From: Oikopleura dioica
Taxonomy: Eukaryota > Chordata > Appendicularia > Copelata > Oikopleuridae
Direction: 5' to 3'
DNA: 64,000 bases
Assembly (NCBI GenBank): GCA_907165135.1
Contig: OU015568.1
Coordinates: forward strand, 15,883,208 to 15,947,207
Every line of letters starts with the position of its first letter. The stretch's first letter is position 1. Of the stretch, positions 21,770 to 32,329 are shown piece after piece. Below the pieces are notes generated by a model. It was not told where the DNA came from. It ran no database searches and saw only the letters and a program-made list of their open reading frames with translations. A program made the translations under genes and the position numbers.

Positions 21770-22297
21770 ATGAAATTGCTTCTTTTTACTTTTCTTTTCT
21801 CTTCTTACGGTTCGACCATCGCGACACACGATGCAAGGATGGCCGACCAAGACTGGAGACTAACCCGTCTTCGGGAGATCTCAACGAATGCAACAACATC
21901 AACTGACGTGGGTGCGATTTTCTACATGATGCTTCGACATTCAAGCATCGGTGCTACTGAAATTCCATTCAAGCTCAATGAGCAGCTGAGGGAATTTGAT
22001 GGGTCAGCAAATCTCGTCATGCGGGTGAAAGAAATCGGACAAGAGTTGAAAACAACACTGCTGGAATCAGACCTCGAGGACGAGTCCTTCGTTAAAAACC
22101 AAATTGATCTTGCCCTGGACGAGCTTCAGCAGATGATCGATGGCATATTTGATGATGGCGGACTCGCTAGAATTACAAGAACTGTCGATTATGATATTAC
22201 TATCGTCGGTCCAGCTATTCCAATTCTTGCAACAGTCAGTGCTCCAGTTGCAGCCGCTGTCGCCGTAGCCGTTGGTATCTTTGCCATATTTTCTTAG
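21770..22297 (+). CDS. Unknown secreted protein with hydrophobic tail, copy D
   Basis: An intact single exon of 175 residues. Signal peptide MKLLLFTFLFSSYGST, then the family core (REISTNATTSTD, FYMMLRHSS, VKEIGQELKTTLLESDL, LDELQQMIDGIFDD), a basic spot LARITRT, and a hydrophobic tail (ITIVGPAIPILATVSAPVAA) ending IFS instead of DWW. Upstream A+T-rich sequence and the 5' flank match copy B. The polyadenylation motif AATAAA lies about 90 bp after the stop. Confidence 0.7.
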   Translation: MKLLLFTFLFSSYGSTIATHDARMADQDWRLTRLREISTNATTSTDVGAIFYMMLRHSSIGATEIPFKLNEQLREFDGSANLVMRVKEIGQELKTTLLESDLEDESFVKNQIDLALDELQQMIDGIFDDGGLARITRTVDYDITIVGPAIPILATVSAPVAAAVAVAVGIFAIFS

Positions 22298-23252
22298 AAG
22301 ATATCAGATTTGCAGAGCTCACATCTTTTCACTGATTAAAATTATTTTAAAATTTGCCCTTCTGATTTTATTTTGATTTTTCCAATAAATAGATACTTAT
22401 TTTATCTGTTCAAGCTATAAAGCAAAGAATCCTCCGAATTCAATCTAAGCAATAGGCACATGTTTCTATGCATTTGCTCTCGCTGATTTGGGCAGATAAA
22501 AGACGCACTCTGAAAGCGCTGATTCTTTATTGCAATCTGAAGGTCCCTTGACCTTTGAGGAATCAATTCGCCTATCAGTGAATAGTGTGGTTTCAAACCT
22601 GACAGGCAATCGCGGATTTCGAAAATAATTCTCACGCGCAAGCGAGTTTTGAGTGTGTTTTTCCAACTCTGCTTCGTGCATTTATTTGTGTTTAATGATA
22701 GTTGTAAAGTAGGAACCGAAAAAAAATTGTTTGTCCCTAAAAGTCGTTTATTTTGTCCCTATCTTTTTTCCCGTGTCTTCAGACTCCTTAAAAACCTTAA
22801 AAATAGTGGTCGTCTTCAAAATTATAGTCGATTTTCATGAAAAATGCTGTTTTATACCTTAAAATGATTCTCAGCTCGTGTGGTTTCAGAAAAGCCCAAG
22901 AGCGTCTTGTATAAGAAACCCTATCAAAATTATTTTTGAATGGCTTATTATTATCTTAATTACTGTATATGCTCTTTTGGGGTACTACTGTATCAATGTA
23001 ATTTCAAATGACCATAAAATTTTTCCCACTTTTCCCCAGGAGCTTTTATAGCTTATGAATTATTTGTTATAATGATCCTTAAGACATGAGCATTCCGGCA
23101 CACTATAGAACTTTTTTTACAACAGACATGTCTATATGCGAAATCGGATTTTAATATTTTTTGATGAAGCTCGAAAAGTCTCTAGAATGTAGATTGATGT
23201 TTTGAGAAAAATGGAAAATTGATTAGTTCTAAAAAATCAAGTTTCAACCAAA
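22298..23252. other. Intergenic; no gene seen
   Basis: The first about 270 bp resemble the 3' flank of copy B and diverge near 22590. After that I find no convincing coding exon, repeat or RNA gene on either strand. Confidence 0.4.
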
Positions 23253-23667
23253 ATGTTCGTTTTGAGAAGCGCGCTACGAAGAGGCGCTGCTACAGTTCGT
23301 TTTTATCGCACAAAGCCTAAAATGCTCAGGTGCTCCTTGCTATACTCACTTCAAATTTATTGGAAAATTCAATTTTAGCGAGCTGGCCAAATCCCACGGA
23401 ACCGACAAATTCGCCGTCTACGTCTCCACCTTCATGCTCTCCTACATCGGAATCATGCTCACAGAAGACATGTCTGCCGACGACATCGCCGAAAGTCTCC
23501 ACAGCTTCAAGCTCGCCCTGCGAAAGACCAACTTCGCCGACGAGGTCAGAGAAATCACGAAGCATTCGACAAGCTATCTGGCAGATGAGCATCCGCGAAA
23601 GACCTTTTTGGCCGCGACGCTGGGCATTTATGTTTTGATGACGAAAATAAATTCCATTTCTTTGTAA
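23253..23667 (+). CDS. Small mitochondrial-type protein
   Basis: Two exons, 23253-23329 and 23379-23667, with a 49-bp GT-AG intron, encode 121 residues. The first exon is a typical mitochondrial presequence (MFVLRSALRRGAATVRFYR): Arg-rich, no acidic residues. The mature part reads LAKSHGTDKFAVYVSTFMLS, then a likely membrane segment, a helical region with many Lys/Glu, and a second hydrophobic stretch (FLAATLGIYVLMT). The pattern recalls DUF1279/FAM210-type proteins, but I cannot confirm this from sequence alone. It lies between the unknown secreted cluster and PLA2-like gene B without clear relation to either. Confidence 0.75.
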
Positions 23668-23913
23668 CGACAAAAATTTTGAAAATAAAAAAATGACTTT
23701 CATTATTTCGAAAGTATTTTTGAATCAAAGGCGATTGATTATTTTTATCTTTTTTTTTTTGTTTTATAATTTTATTTCACCGATTTTATTTACAGAGCCA
23801 ATAACTAGAACAATCTATTATTGGAGAAAGAACTATTTGCAGGCAGCGTAAAGCAGTTGTCGTCATTTTTTTCAAAGAGACTTTCTTGCAGTCTCTTTTT
23901 CGTTCAGTTCTTT

Positions 23914-24928
23914 TTACTTTGGCACGCAGCTATTGAATCCGTCCGGCGACTCAGTCACTTGCCCGTCGCAGCAGAACTGGTTGGGGCTGGCGTTGTTGAA
24001 GACTCGTGCGGCGTTGTTCACACCGCCACAGCACATTCGATCGGCAGTTGCGCTCTTTGCTCCTCGAACGCACATATCTTGGATTTCCTGATGGTCTGCG
24101 TTGTACAACATGTTATGATGTGCAGGCTCAAAAGCAACAACCTTAAAAAATAATCTCAGTGTTGCGAAAATAGCTGTAAATTTGGCCTAAATAAGATATA
24201 AGAGGCTTAATTATAAGCCCGTTAGGGAGTTCCAATTTTAAACCCGCCCGCCCGCTATGTTTTCGCCCCAAACATACCGACATCTTGGCGTGATCCTTGG
24301 CAAATTGCAGGTCGCACTCGCAAAGGGCCCGCTCGCACGTGTTTGGAGTATCTCTGCAGACCTTGTGAGTTTCTTCTACTCCATCGACGACCAAAACCTT
24401 GGTTCGTGGTCTTCTATAAGCAATAAACTCGCCAATGCACATTTCACCGTGCTGAGCGCGGGCGCATTGCTGGCAGAGCTTGTACTCACGGCACTTTTTA
24501 TCGAGTCTGTCGACTCCCGGTCCTGTGCCCATGTCCGACAGTGGTCGGTCGCCGTGAATCATGCAGTTGCAGCCGTAGTTCCAGTACTTGTCCGCGTCGA
24601 ATTCGGGCTCGATCGAGTAGAATGTCATCAGTTCCATCAATTGAGAGTACCTTAAACACCTGTTAGAGAGCTTCTTCATTCCTTTCTCTGACCTTCTTGT
24701 TTGCATTCGACCCTGAAGGAAGTCAAAAACATTGTAATCTTCTTTGTCTGATTCGAGATCTTCGAAACTCGGATCGAAGGCTGGATCATCGGAGTAGTCC
24801 GCATTCGGGTCGGGATTCGGGTAGGGCTTTAGCAATCGGTGAAAACCGGTCACGTGGCCGTCGAAATCGGAGTTGACGATGGCCGCGTGATTGTTTCCGA
24901 AAAAAACAAAAACTGGGAACAATTTCAT
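23914..24928 (-). CDS. Secreted PLA2-like protein B, catalytic His-Asp replaced
   Basis: Signal peptide MKLFPVFVFF, the same pro-like region as copy A (VTGFHRLLKPYPNPDPN), then a fuller PLA2 N-terminus (YSQLMELMTFYSIEPEF, ending WNYGCNC) that copy A lacks. The core is nearly identical to copy A: IHGDRPLSDMGTGPG, DKKCREYKLCQQC, ERALCECDLQFAKDHA. A GT-AG intron at about 24112-24276 leads to the Cys-rich tail (DMCVRGAKS, MCCGGVNNAARVFNNASPNQ, FCCDG, NSCVPK). The CREYK sequence again replaces the CCxxHD motif. A paired basic region (RMQTRRSEKGMKK) may be a cleavage site or a small unspliced intron. A and B flank the unknown secreted cluster. Confidence 0.7.
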
Positions 24929-25511
24929 CCTCTTTTTTAGTTTTTTAAAATATGTAAACGTGAAGTGAGATTCTCTTGATATTCCGTAACTAAATTCTAA
25001 CGGGTACCGCTAGAAAATTGGTGGCGCACGAAAGTCAGCTAGCGCGCGAGCACACTACTGATCGCCGCCAATTTACTCGTGTAAGGCGAGAATCGTGTTT
25101 TGAGCATAAATTCTCCACCGTGCCAAACACTGCTTCGCGCTCTTAGAACCGTTGTTTGCAATTTTTTCCGGGATAATCTTGTGGTCAATTCAACAAGCGA
25201 AACCCTAAATGCTTGCATGGTTTCACGAAATTAGGCAGGAATAACCCCTTAGTACGAAAACTCATTTATTGAAATCAGAATTTCAGAAAATTTCGTAAGC
25301 AAATTGAGACACTCAGTAGTTGAATGCATGGCTCAACCATTCGTCGGATATGAAGACTTTCAGTTCTCCTGTGAAAACCTCGTCGAATTCATATTCTTTC
25401 GAATAAATCGTTTTTTCATTAAATTTGATGTCATGGACCATGGTCGAGCTTGCCAGTTGCGTTGTTCATTATTTGTGTGACCTGTTTTTGATGGTTTTCT
25501 TTATTTCACTC

Positions 25512-26328
25512 TCAATTGTTAGTGTGATCAATGATTTTGAATTTCGGAAGGTGTGTTCGAGGTCCGCACTTGAAGCATTGTTGTTTCATAATTTGGATTA
25601 TAAACGGCGAAGAATCCATCGCCAAAATTATTCTGAGTGCCGGTGTGAATCTTTTACAGGTTTTTGACGAATTACGTGAACAAAAGTCTTTATTCAAAAC
25701 CCTTTCGTGAACCATGTTATACTGACCATAGGCAGCATTTGTAGGAAAATCCACGCCAATGTTTATTTTAAACTGCTGCGAAGCTGTGATAGTTCCATAT
25801 TGTTTTCCTTTGGCTGGCGCTACTGGTTCGTTTCCAACGATTATTCGACAATTTTTGGGAACAGAACATTCAAAAGGACACGGGTTTGTTGGTTCCTGCG
25901 TTGTGCTTGTTAAAGGCACTGATGTAGCTTCCATCGTTTGGGACTCTTTAGAGATTTCTGTGGTTGATTCGATCAGGGAAGCAGTTTTGTTTGTTTGTTG
26001 CTTCATCGATGAGTGCTTGTGTCGTTTCCACCTGGTGACCTTCAGTTGTCAAAATTTTCTGAGAAGTCTTCTCTGTTTTCGATTCAATGGAATTTGAAGT
26101 AGTGAAAATCGGAGCATTTTTTGTTGTTTCGTCGATGTTTGCTGGTGTTGTCTTCGCAATTTCTTCTGTTGTTGAGTTTTTCTCATCTGGTTCTGATGAA
26201 AAAGGAGCAATTTTCAAATATACTGGCGTCAGTATCACTGAAATAAATAACGCTAGTTGAAGAACTGCCAACAAAAATGCAAAAAATCTCATAAAAATAT
26301 TACTTTTATTTTCTAATGAAGGGCTCAA
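25512..26328 (-). CDS. Thr/Ser-rich protein with N-terminal membrane anchor; frame break
   Basis: The N-terminus has a hydrophobic segment (FFAFLLAVLQLALFISVILT), so a signal anchor or signal peptide. A mucin-like stretch rich in Thr, Ser and Glu with several N-glycosylation sites follows. The frame changes near 25985-26006 inside a repeat of ACAAAC units (one frame ends TNKQNC, the other continues NKTASLIESTTE), which fits a small indel, real or technical. The C-terminal part has Cys residues and a compact domain: NPCPFECSVPKNCRIIV, then GKQYGTITASQQFKINIGVD, and after a small intron NFGDGFFAVYNPNYE. The domain is unknown to me. Confidence 0.5.
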
Positions 26329-27463
26329 ATAGCCAAAACACCCATAAATTAGTTGTTCCTGTCTAATTGTAAATATGATACGCTATTGGTTTACGACAAC
26401 TTACAGCTGACAGATTCTGATATCAACTGAACGTCAAATAGACCCCAGTTTCATCCGAAGCGCCCTCCAAACTCCCTGATAGAAACATCAATAATTTGGG
26501 TAGATACTGTAACTCCTTGAAAATAACAACCCCTTCACTAGATGCCTTTACAGTTATTGAATAAATAATGCGTTTCATGTCTCATATGCTCTCGATCTAA
26601 TCATTTCTTCGCAACGCACACGCGAGCCCAGGGAGTATCAGAAACCACAAAGGAGTATAATTCGTACCTGCGGTCACCCGAAGACAGAATAAACGTGGAC
26701 CTTTAAAAAAAGTGCGAATTGAGTGATCAATTATACATTTGAGAATAATATCATCCCGAAACGAAATAAAGAAGTGGAATCGACTCAACTCTATTATAGA
26801 GAATGCTCAGAGAAAAATGTGCTGACTTTGGGAAGGGTCTTTTCTGTCTATTCTTAATTTCAAATTGTAAACATGTGACATGTAGCAACATTGACCGAGC
26901 AATTATAACAAGTCTATTTTTGTTGTTAATACGATCGTTTTTTTAATCCAATAATTATTTAAACATTAATCGATTAAAAAAGATCATATTAAAATGAGCG
27001 AAAATAGTCTTGTTATAATTGCTTGGTCAATGTTGTTACATGTCACTTTTTTGTTCAATTATTAATCATGAAACGTTTATAAACATAGGACCTCATCATA
27101 AAGCGCTATCTTTTATTATAATCGCGTTCATCTGCTCGTTATTGATGATTATGATCCTGTGTGGACATAAATACGAAAACATTGACGAGAAGGTGAGAAA
27201 GGAAGAATATGGAAAATACGACAGCTCAAGCTATCGATCTTGAATTTTTCTGATTTTGACTATGAAACGTGTTAGAAATGCTATAAATAAAGTCATTAGG
27301 AAAAAAATATATCAACCGTATGTAAGATACGGTATGTTTCCAATACAAACGTGCTCCCACAAGTCATAAAAAGGAAAAAAACTAAGCAGAATTTTTGGCT
27401 TTTATTTAATTATTTCTAAGGAGTACAACAGTTTCAGGAAGAAAAATTTTCACGTGATATTTT
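26329..27463. other. Intergenic, with a short palindromic element and one small ORF
   Basis: Apart from the palindrome at 26875-27046, this stretch holds a plus-strand ORF at about 27100-27243 with one membrane segment (FIIIAFICSLLMIMILCG) and a charged tail. Its start lies in the palindrome and it may be a terminal exon or chance. No other gene seen. Confidence 0.35.
26875..27046. repeat. Long imperfect palindrome (hairpin MITE-like)
   Basis: The stretch is nearly its own reverse complement along 172 bp. It starts GTGACATGTAGCAACATTGA and ends with the complement TCAATGTTGTTACATGTCAC; the inner arms (CAATTATAACAAG...CTTGTTATAATTG) also pair. No clear target duplication and no coding function. 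A transcript would form a long hairpin. Confidence 0.7.
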
Positions 27464-30449
27464 CTAAAAATCAATTCGAGCAGGAACCTTTTCTGGATGA
27501 AGATATTTGTACGGAACTCTCCACGATTTGTTTCTGAACACATTAAAATATTCAGAAGACTTATAAAACTAGTACCTCTCGTCAATTTTTACTCCGATTT
27601 CTTGAATTTCCTTTGTGAATTGCTCTTGAATTTGCTGAGCGTTTTCTTCTTTGAGCAGTTTCATTGGAAATTCACCGAGATAGACCTTGAAAGTTTCAAG
27701 TTAAAAAAGACTAACCCTAACCCTAACCCTAACACTGTACATAGTTATCTAGAGTTACCTCAGTAGGTGGCGGTGTACTTAATGAGATAGTGACGCCCAT
27801 CTGAAGGACCATTCCGTCTTGATCGGGAAGTGTATTCATGATGTCCTCCATAGTTGCTGATTTATCGGCTGGTGCAGGCTGTCGGAGCAAAAAGGGATGA
27901 TGGGCTGTGTTTCCATAGATGTCGAACATTGGATAGCCGTCTGCGGCATGCTGCACGCTGGAGGAGAAAATGATTCCAGTTAGAAGATGAATCAGGTTAT
28001 CCTTGAAGTGTTTTAGTTAGTGAGAAAGGGAGCTCTTGTCCGTACTCTTGTGTCAATCTCGTTGAGTTTGACATCATCCGCATTTGAAAAGCCATAGTTC
28101 TGAAAAAAAAATGTGAAAAAAACGATGTCGATTTTTATCCTCGCCAACATTTGCTTCTTTGATCCAGTTTTGTAGCTCGCTGTCTTGGGCCAAATCATCG
28201 TCGCTTTTGTAATACAGCTCTATTATGCCACGGACATATTTTTTAATCGCAGCCCAGTAGAGAAGCGAATCGTCACGGTAGCCGAATTCTTTTATCTAAA
28301 AATCATCTCTTATTTACTTGATTCGTGAGTTTGATACTGGGCTCGGAAACTTTTGTAGAAAATCTGAGTCAGGGTCTGAAAGAGCTTAGCTGAAAAGCCG
28401 CGCAGCGGCTTTTAAAAAACCAAGCCGCTAAGCGGCTTCGCGATTATTACCATTACAATCTAGGAAAAATTCCGCGCGGCTTTTTATTTAAGCTCTTTCA
28501 GACCCTGACTCAGGTTTTCTACACAGCTTGCCGAGCCCAGGTTTGGTTACTCCGACCTTGTCGTCGAGAAGACCTCGCTTTTCGAGATTCTTCGGAACAT
28601 CGAAATCGTCGATTGTCCATTTTTTAAGCCCTCTTTGCATTAGTTGAACATGGCCTCCACCACCTTGAAAGAATTTGTCAAATATTTGGAAGAAAGCGTC
28701 CTGTTTTACCAAGTGAAAAGCCCATATCGCTCAAGGCACCAGAAGCGAGTAAACCGTTCCTTCCGTAGACATTGCTGTTGACGACATGCTAGGTAAAAGT
28801 TGACTATTGGCTTTTATCGGAAAAAAATACCAGCAAATGAGGAAACATCAAGCAAAAAAGAGGATGATTTCGCGAAACACAACGTCGGAGAGCAATGGCA
28901 AATGGTTCCGCTGTAAAATGGCAGCCGAGTAGATGCATGTTCAGTTGCTGGAACTGTCCATTGGCACTATTGAAGAATATTTTCGCCAACATCCAGGCAT
29001 TTGGCGGATCCTTTGGTGTAAAGACAGGGTTGTCTTCCGCCTTGTTTGAGAATAGCTGAATGGCGAGGGGCTCAAGATACCCTTCACTGTTGCAGTAAAG
29101 AACAAGCAGGGGCGACGACGTGTATCTTCCCTGCATGCACGGAATGCCTTCGAGAATCGAGTTGTCGACCATGTAAATACGTCCATCAGCTACAGCACTT
29201 TCAAAAGTGACACCCTCTGGCAAGCATTTCTCCAAATCCGCAGTGGGGATGTTGTAGTAGTCTGGAAGACTTTCAAAGACTTTCTCCACCCCTCTCGGGC
29301 TAAATTTTTACTTGAGACTAGTTCAAATAATAATGATTTTTTTACCTGCATCCGTTAATTTGCTGACGGGCAAATTCAGCGTCAGTTCTTAAATACGATT
29401 AAAAATTTTTAAATAATAAAGATAAAATCGTACTGCCATTCATTCCAGCAAGTTGAGCAATCCAACGCTCGCTCTTTCATCCAAGGCATAAGCAAGAGCT
29501 TGTTCACATCGTCCAATGAGTCGAAGTTTCGAAAAACCCCGGTGAATTTAGTCAGAAGAATACTGGAAGTAATGGCGCCCTTCCAGCTTCTGAAAAAGTC
29601 GTCGCGCTCAGCTGACCACTGGGTGTTCCTGTCAAGATCCTCGAATTTATCTGCTGTTAAATGACCAGTCAGCGAGTATTCGATGTTTTCTATTTTTTCC
29701 CATTCATTGATTCGTTGCTGTTCTGCGAGATAGTCTTCGCGAAAGTTTTGCTTGACAAAAGTACTTTCATTTTGGGGCAGAAAAGGTGTGCTCTCGGCTC
29801 TCGTCGATCCGTTTTTAACCCACTCGTAGAAGGGGAAGCAAAATTCGTCCGACTTTTATGGGTTCATCTGGCTTGGGCCCCTTATGAGGGAGCCTTACCT
29901 CGTTGCTGAGCGGTAGGCGTAAAAATTCGTTCTACGCCAATATGTATGCCGTATTTCGAGCCTCAGGGCGTGTCGGAGCAGCGAAACTGCTACGCGCTCA
30001 GCAACGGGTTAAAATCTAATTTCGGCGGTTCAAGGAACCAGTCCTTTGCGATAACGGTAACAAAGTCGACATACCAGTCGGGAGAAATACCTTTATCATC
30101 AATCACTAAACCTCAAATAGAACAAATTTCAAAAACAAGATCTTTTACAAATTTTGCAAAGAAGTGGCTTCCCAATATCCTCCATTTCGACATCGAACTC
30201 GTCTAACTCGCCCTTTTGAAAGTCATTTCTAAGAGACTTATCGATTGTTGTTGGAGTTGTTTGGCCCGTCTCTCCGATGAGCTGAATTTTTATATCCGCA
30301 TCTGTGCCGGCTTTCTTCGTGTTTCCAGTTTTCACGACGATTTTGTAAGGTATTCGTCCAGTGAGAGAAGCCTTTCGCTGCGAAGGTCCCGCGTCGTCGA
30401 CAACACATAATCTTTGGCAGCAGTCTAGTAGTCCATCAGTCGAGTCCAT
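27464..30449 (-). CDS. PLAT-domain lipoxygenase, exon split by a mobile element
   Basis: N-terminal PLAT domain (PYKIVVKTGNTKKAGTDADI...), then the linker and lipoxygenase core. Visible motifs: INEWEKIENIEYS, PDYYNIPTADLEKCLPEG, the iron helix HLLGCHFTAEPFAIALRRC followed by HPLFCLMFPH, then DDKIKEFGYRDDSLLYWAAI, SELQNW, QHAADGYPMFDIYG, and a C-terminus PYKYLHPEKVPARIDF. Animal lipoxygenases oxygenate polyunsaturated fatty acids; the iron is held by His residues of the long helix, a later His-x-x-x-Asn/His, and the terminal Ile carboxylate. Here the Asn position reads Gly (HAADG) and the last residue is Phe, so activity is uncertain. Introns are mostly GT-AG. One holds MITE family 1 (28337-28540), another telomere repeats. 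A TTAA element interrupts the exon after PKLDF. Confidence 0.8.
27711..27732. repeat. Interstitial telomere-like repeat in lipoxygenase intron
   Basis: Three to four tandem CCCTAA units on the plus strand, i.e. TTAGGG in the sense of the gene. They lie within a canonical GT...AG intron between PPTE and VYLGEFP of the lipoxygenase. Confidence 0.9.
28337..28540. mobile_element. MITE family 1, copy c (lipoxygenase intron)
   Basis: A nearly complete copy. Left end CTGGGCTCGG, right end CCGAGCCCAG; both have the subterminal block around CCTGACTCAG. Inside are two AAGCCGC...GCGGCTT hairpins and a third half-unit. Flanks GTTTGATA and GTTTGGTT look like a degraded 8-bp duplication. It lies between GLLDDK and IKEFGYRDD in a GT-AG intron. 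Confidence 0.85.
29819..30008. mobile_element. TTAA-flanked element inserted in a lipoxygenase coding exon
   Basis: TTAA lies at 29815-29818 and 30009-30012. Outer ends are CCCACTCG and CCCGTTGC (read inward), a weak inverted repeat; an inner inverted pair (CGTTGCTGAGCG and its complement) is clearer. Removing the element plus one TTAA rejoins the codons as DF-KNGST in frame exactly. The insert (194 bp with one TTAA) would shift the frame if not spliced out. Confidence 0.75.
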
Positions 30450-30467
30450 CTCTCTCTCTCTCGATTA

Positions 30468-31032
30468 TGTGGCTGCTCATTATTGCCTCGTATTTATGGC
30501 AATCAGCTTCCGTTTTATTATGTTTACGAAAACAAGTGCGGTCCCAAGCGTAAAAAATATGTCTAAAAATTATATCTGCGCCGGCAGAAAATTTCAGAAG
30601 ACTCGAAATCTGAGGAATAAGTTGAACCTCGAAGTTAGGGTTAGGTTAGGGTTAGGGTTAAATTTTGTTTCGAGGTTGAAGGCAGGAAATATAAAGACGT
30701 TCAAAAACCCAAGGGAAGAATTCGACGATTGGAGACTGACAAATGCCTACGTGATTATGCGAGGAATCCTCGATGTTTTGCAGCATATCGACAATACCTT
30801 CGAAAAAAATGTTCGAAAAGTTGAAATTGTGAGCTTTTGGGATAAAGACTCTTACGATCACTCCCTGTTTGATCTATCGAGAGATACTATCAAAAAGTAC
30901 GAGGCTGAGTGGGGCGCAAAAGTGACCTACGTCAAGCCAGAAGACTGGAACTCTGAAGAATATGCGGAGTTTTACCTCGAAGTTGAAAATGCTGTGTATA
31001 GAAAAATCGACGCTGAAAACCATGTCAATTAA
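30468..31032 (+). CDS. Unknown protein with N-terminal hydrophobic segment
   Basis: Probable start MWLLIIASYLWQSASVLLC, a signal anchor, followed after frame-uncertain joins by a globular part that reads well: DWRLTNAYVIMRGILDVLQH, RKVEIVSFWDKDSYDH, DLSRDTIKKYEAEWGAKVTY, YAEFYLEVENAVYRKID. The alternating strands and helices suggest an alpha/beta fold, but no family is recognised. A short intron (about 30634-30674) is composed mainly of TTAGGG-type repeats and starts GTTAGGG and ends GAG. It lies head-to-head with the lipoxygenase gene, about 20 bp apart, so the two probably share a promoter. Confidence 0.45.
30634..30660. repeat. Interstitial telomere-like repeat forming a 5' intron part
   Basis: Four tandem TTAGG(G) units. 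The first GT of the run could act as the splice donor of the intron in the unknown gene at 30468-31032. Confidence 0.85.
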
Positions 31033-31461
31033 TTGACGATCATTATCGACTTAGAAAGTGTACTAGAAAAACTCTAATAAAACAACGTTTCATGTTCAAA
31101 GTTCTGAAAGCAAACATCAATTTTCTTATCAATGGAACCAAAGGTGATCTCAGCAAGAAACGGTCCTTTCTCCTTAGTTGACGAGTTTTTAGCAACAACA
31201 ATTCTGCGTTGTTCCTAACGGAGGCAATACAAAGTGAGTTGAAGTGCCGACAAATAGTTTGATGTTTCATGTGATAACGAAAACGTGCGTTTTATCAACG
31301 GCTATAATTTGGTTTTGCAACACATTGAATTGCAATGTTTGCCCAAATTGAACCTCGCTATGCTCAAGAGTTCATCGTTTCTAGATCAAAAGTATCTTCT
31401 AAGATTTTCAAATTCAAACAAGATTTGCTGCTTCAATCCTCCTTCAACCAGATTCTAACGA

Positions 31462-32329
31462 ATGTTTTCAAACAACGAGTTTGCCGATGATAAGAGATCA
31501 AGCTTTGAGAAATACAGTCGACCTTCTGAAGGTGCTCTAGAATGGAAAAAAATGAATTCAGAATCAATTTTGATCAATTCATCGCCGGAAAAAGAAAGAT
31601 CATCGCAGAAAAAACCGGTTTACATTGCAAGAAAGACATCAAAACTTCCATCAGCTGGGAATTCCGGAATTCATAAAGGAAAATTTTCAAGTCTGAAAAA
31701 TTTTTGAAAAAGAAACTTTTTCTGTGAAAATCATTAAAAGACAGAAAACCGATCTTTGTAAAAGGACTCATCCCCACTTCTTATGATAGCGCTCAACAGC
31801 TGATGATTGATAATGAGGAGAAAAAGAGAAAGAAGAAACTTCTGAAAGAAAAATTTGCTCGATTAGAAGCTCGACGAGCAGAACGGCTCAACCTCAAGCC
31901 GCCAAAATTGGCTCTGGAAAAAAGTCGCAATGGTAAGAAGAAAGCTCTCAGCAACACAAAACCTAACTTTTTAGTCGTGCCAAAAGTCGAAATCATGAGG
32001 TTCGACGAAAGTGGTTTGGTTGAAGCCCCTACGCAAGAAAAACCTAAAATAGAAGAAAAAATATTCACCAAGCCACGAAGCATCATCAGTACCGATCGAG
32101 ATATTCGCGAGATTTTTTCATCGACAGCGATCGCCAAAACAGAAGTCGAAATGAAGCCTTTATGTTCGAAAAGTTTTATGTAAGAAAAACTCTCAAAACA
32201 TACGATTCCAATAAATTTAGCTATCAGAAGAAAGAAAAAGTCAAAAAATTAACTCGCGAGGAGAAAAGAAATTTGATGAGGCTCGACGTAAATCTTTGGA
32301 TTGCAGAAATGCAGTCGGAAATGGAATGA
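31462..32329 (+). CDS. Unknown Lys/Arg-rich charged protein
   Basis: Three readable exons: 31462-31700 region (FEKYSRPSEGALEWKKM, Ser/Lys-rich), 31803-32180 (a basic coiled-coil EEKKRKKKLLKEKFARLEAR, then RAERLNLKPPK and an extended stretch), and about 32215-32329 (KLTREEKRNLMRLDVNLWIA, ending EMQSEME). High charge and predicted helices suggest a nuclear or cytoskeletal protein. No conserved domain recognised. The first join is uncertain. Confidence 0.5.

Noticed and set aside
27711-27732. A true chromosome end or subtelomere
   Set aside because: Runs are very short, in both orientations and inside introns of single genes; no long telomere array is present.
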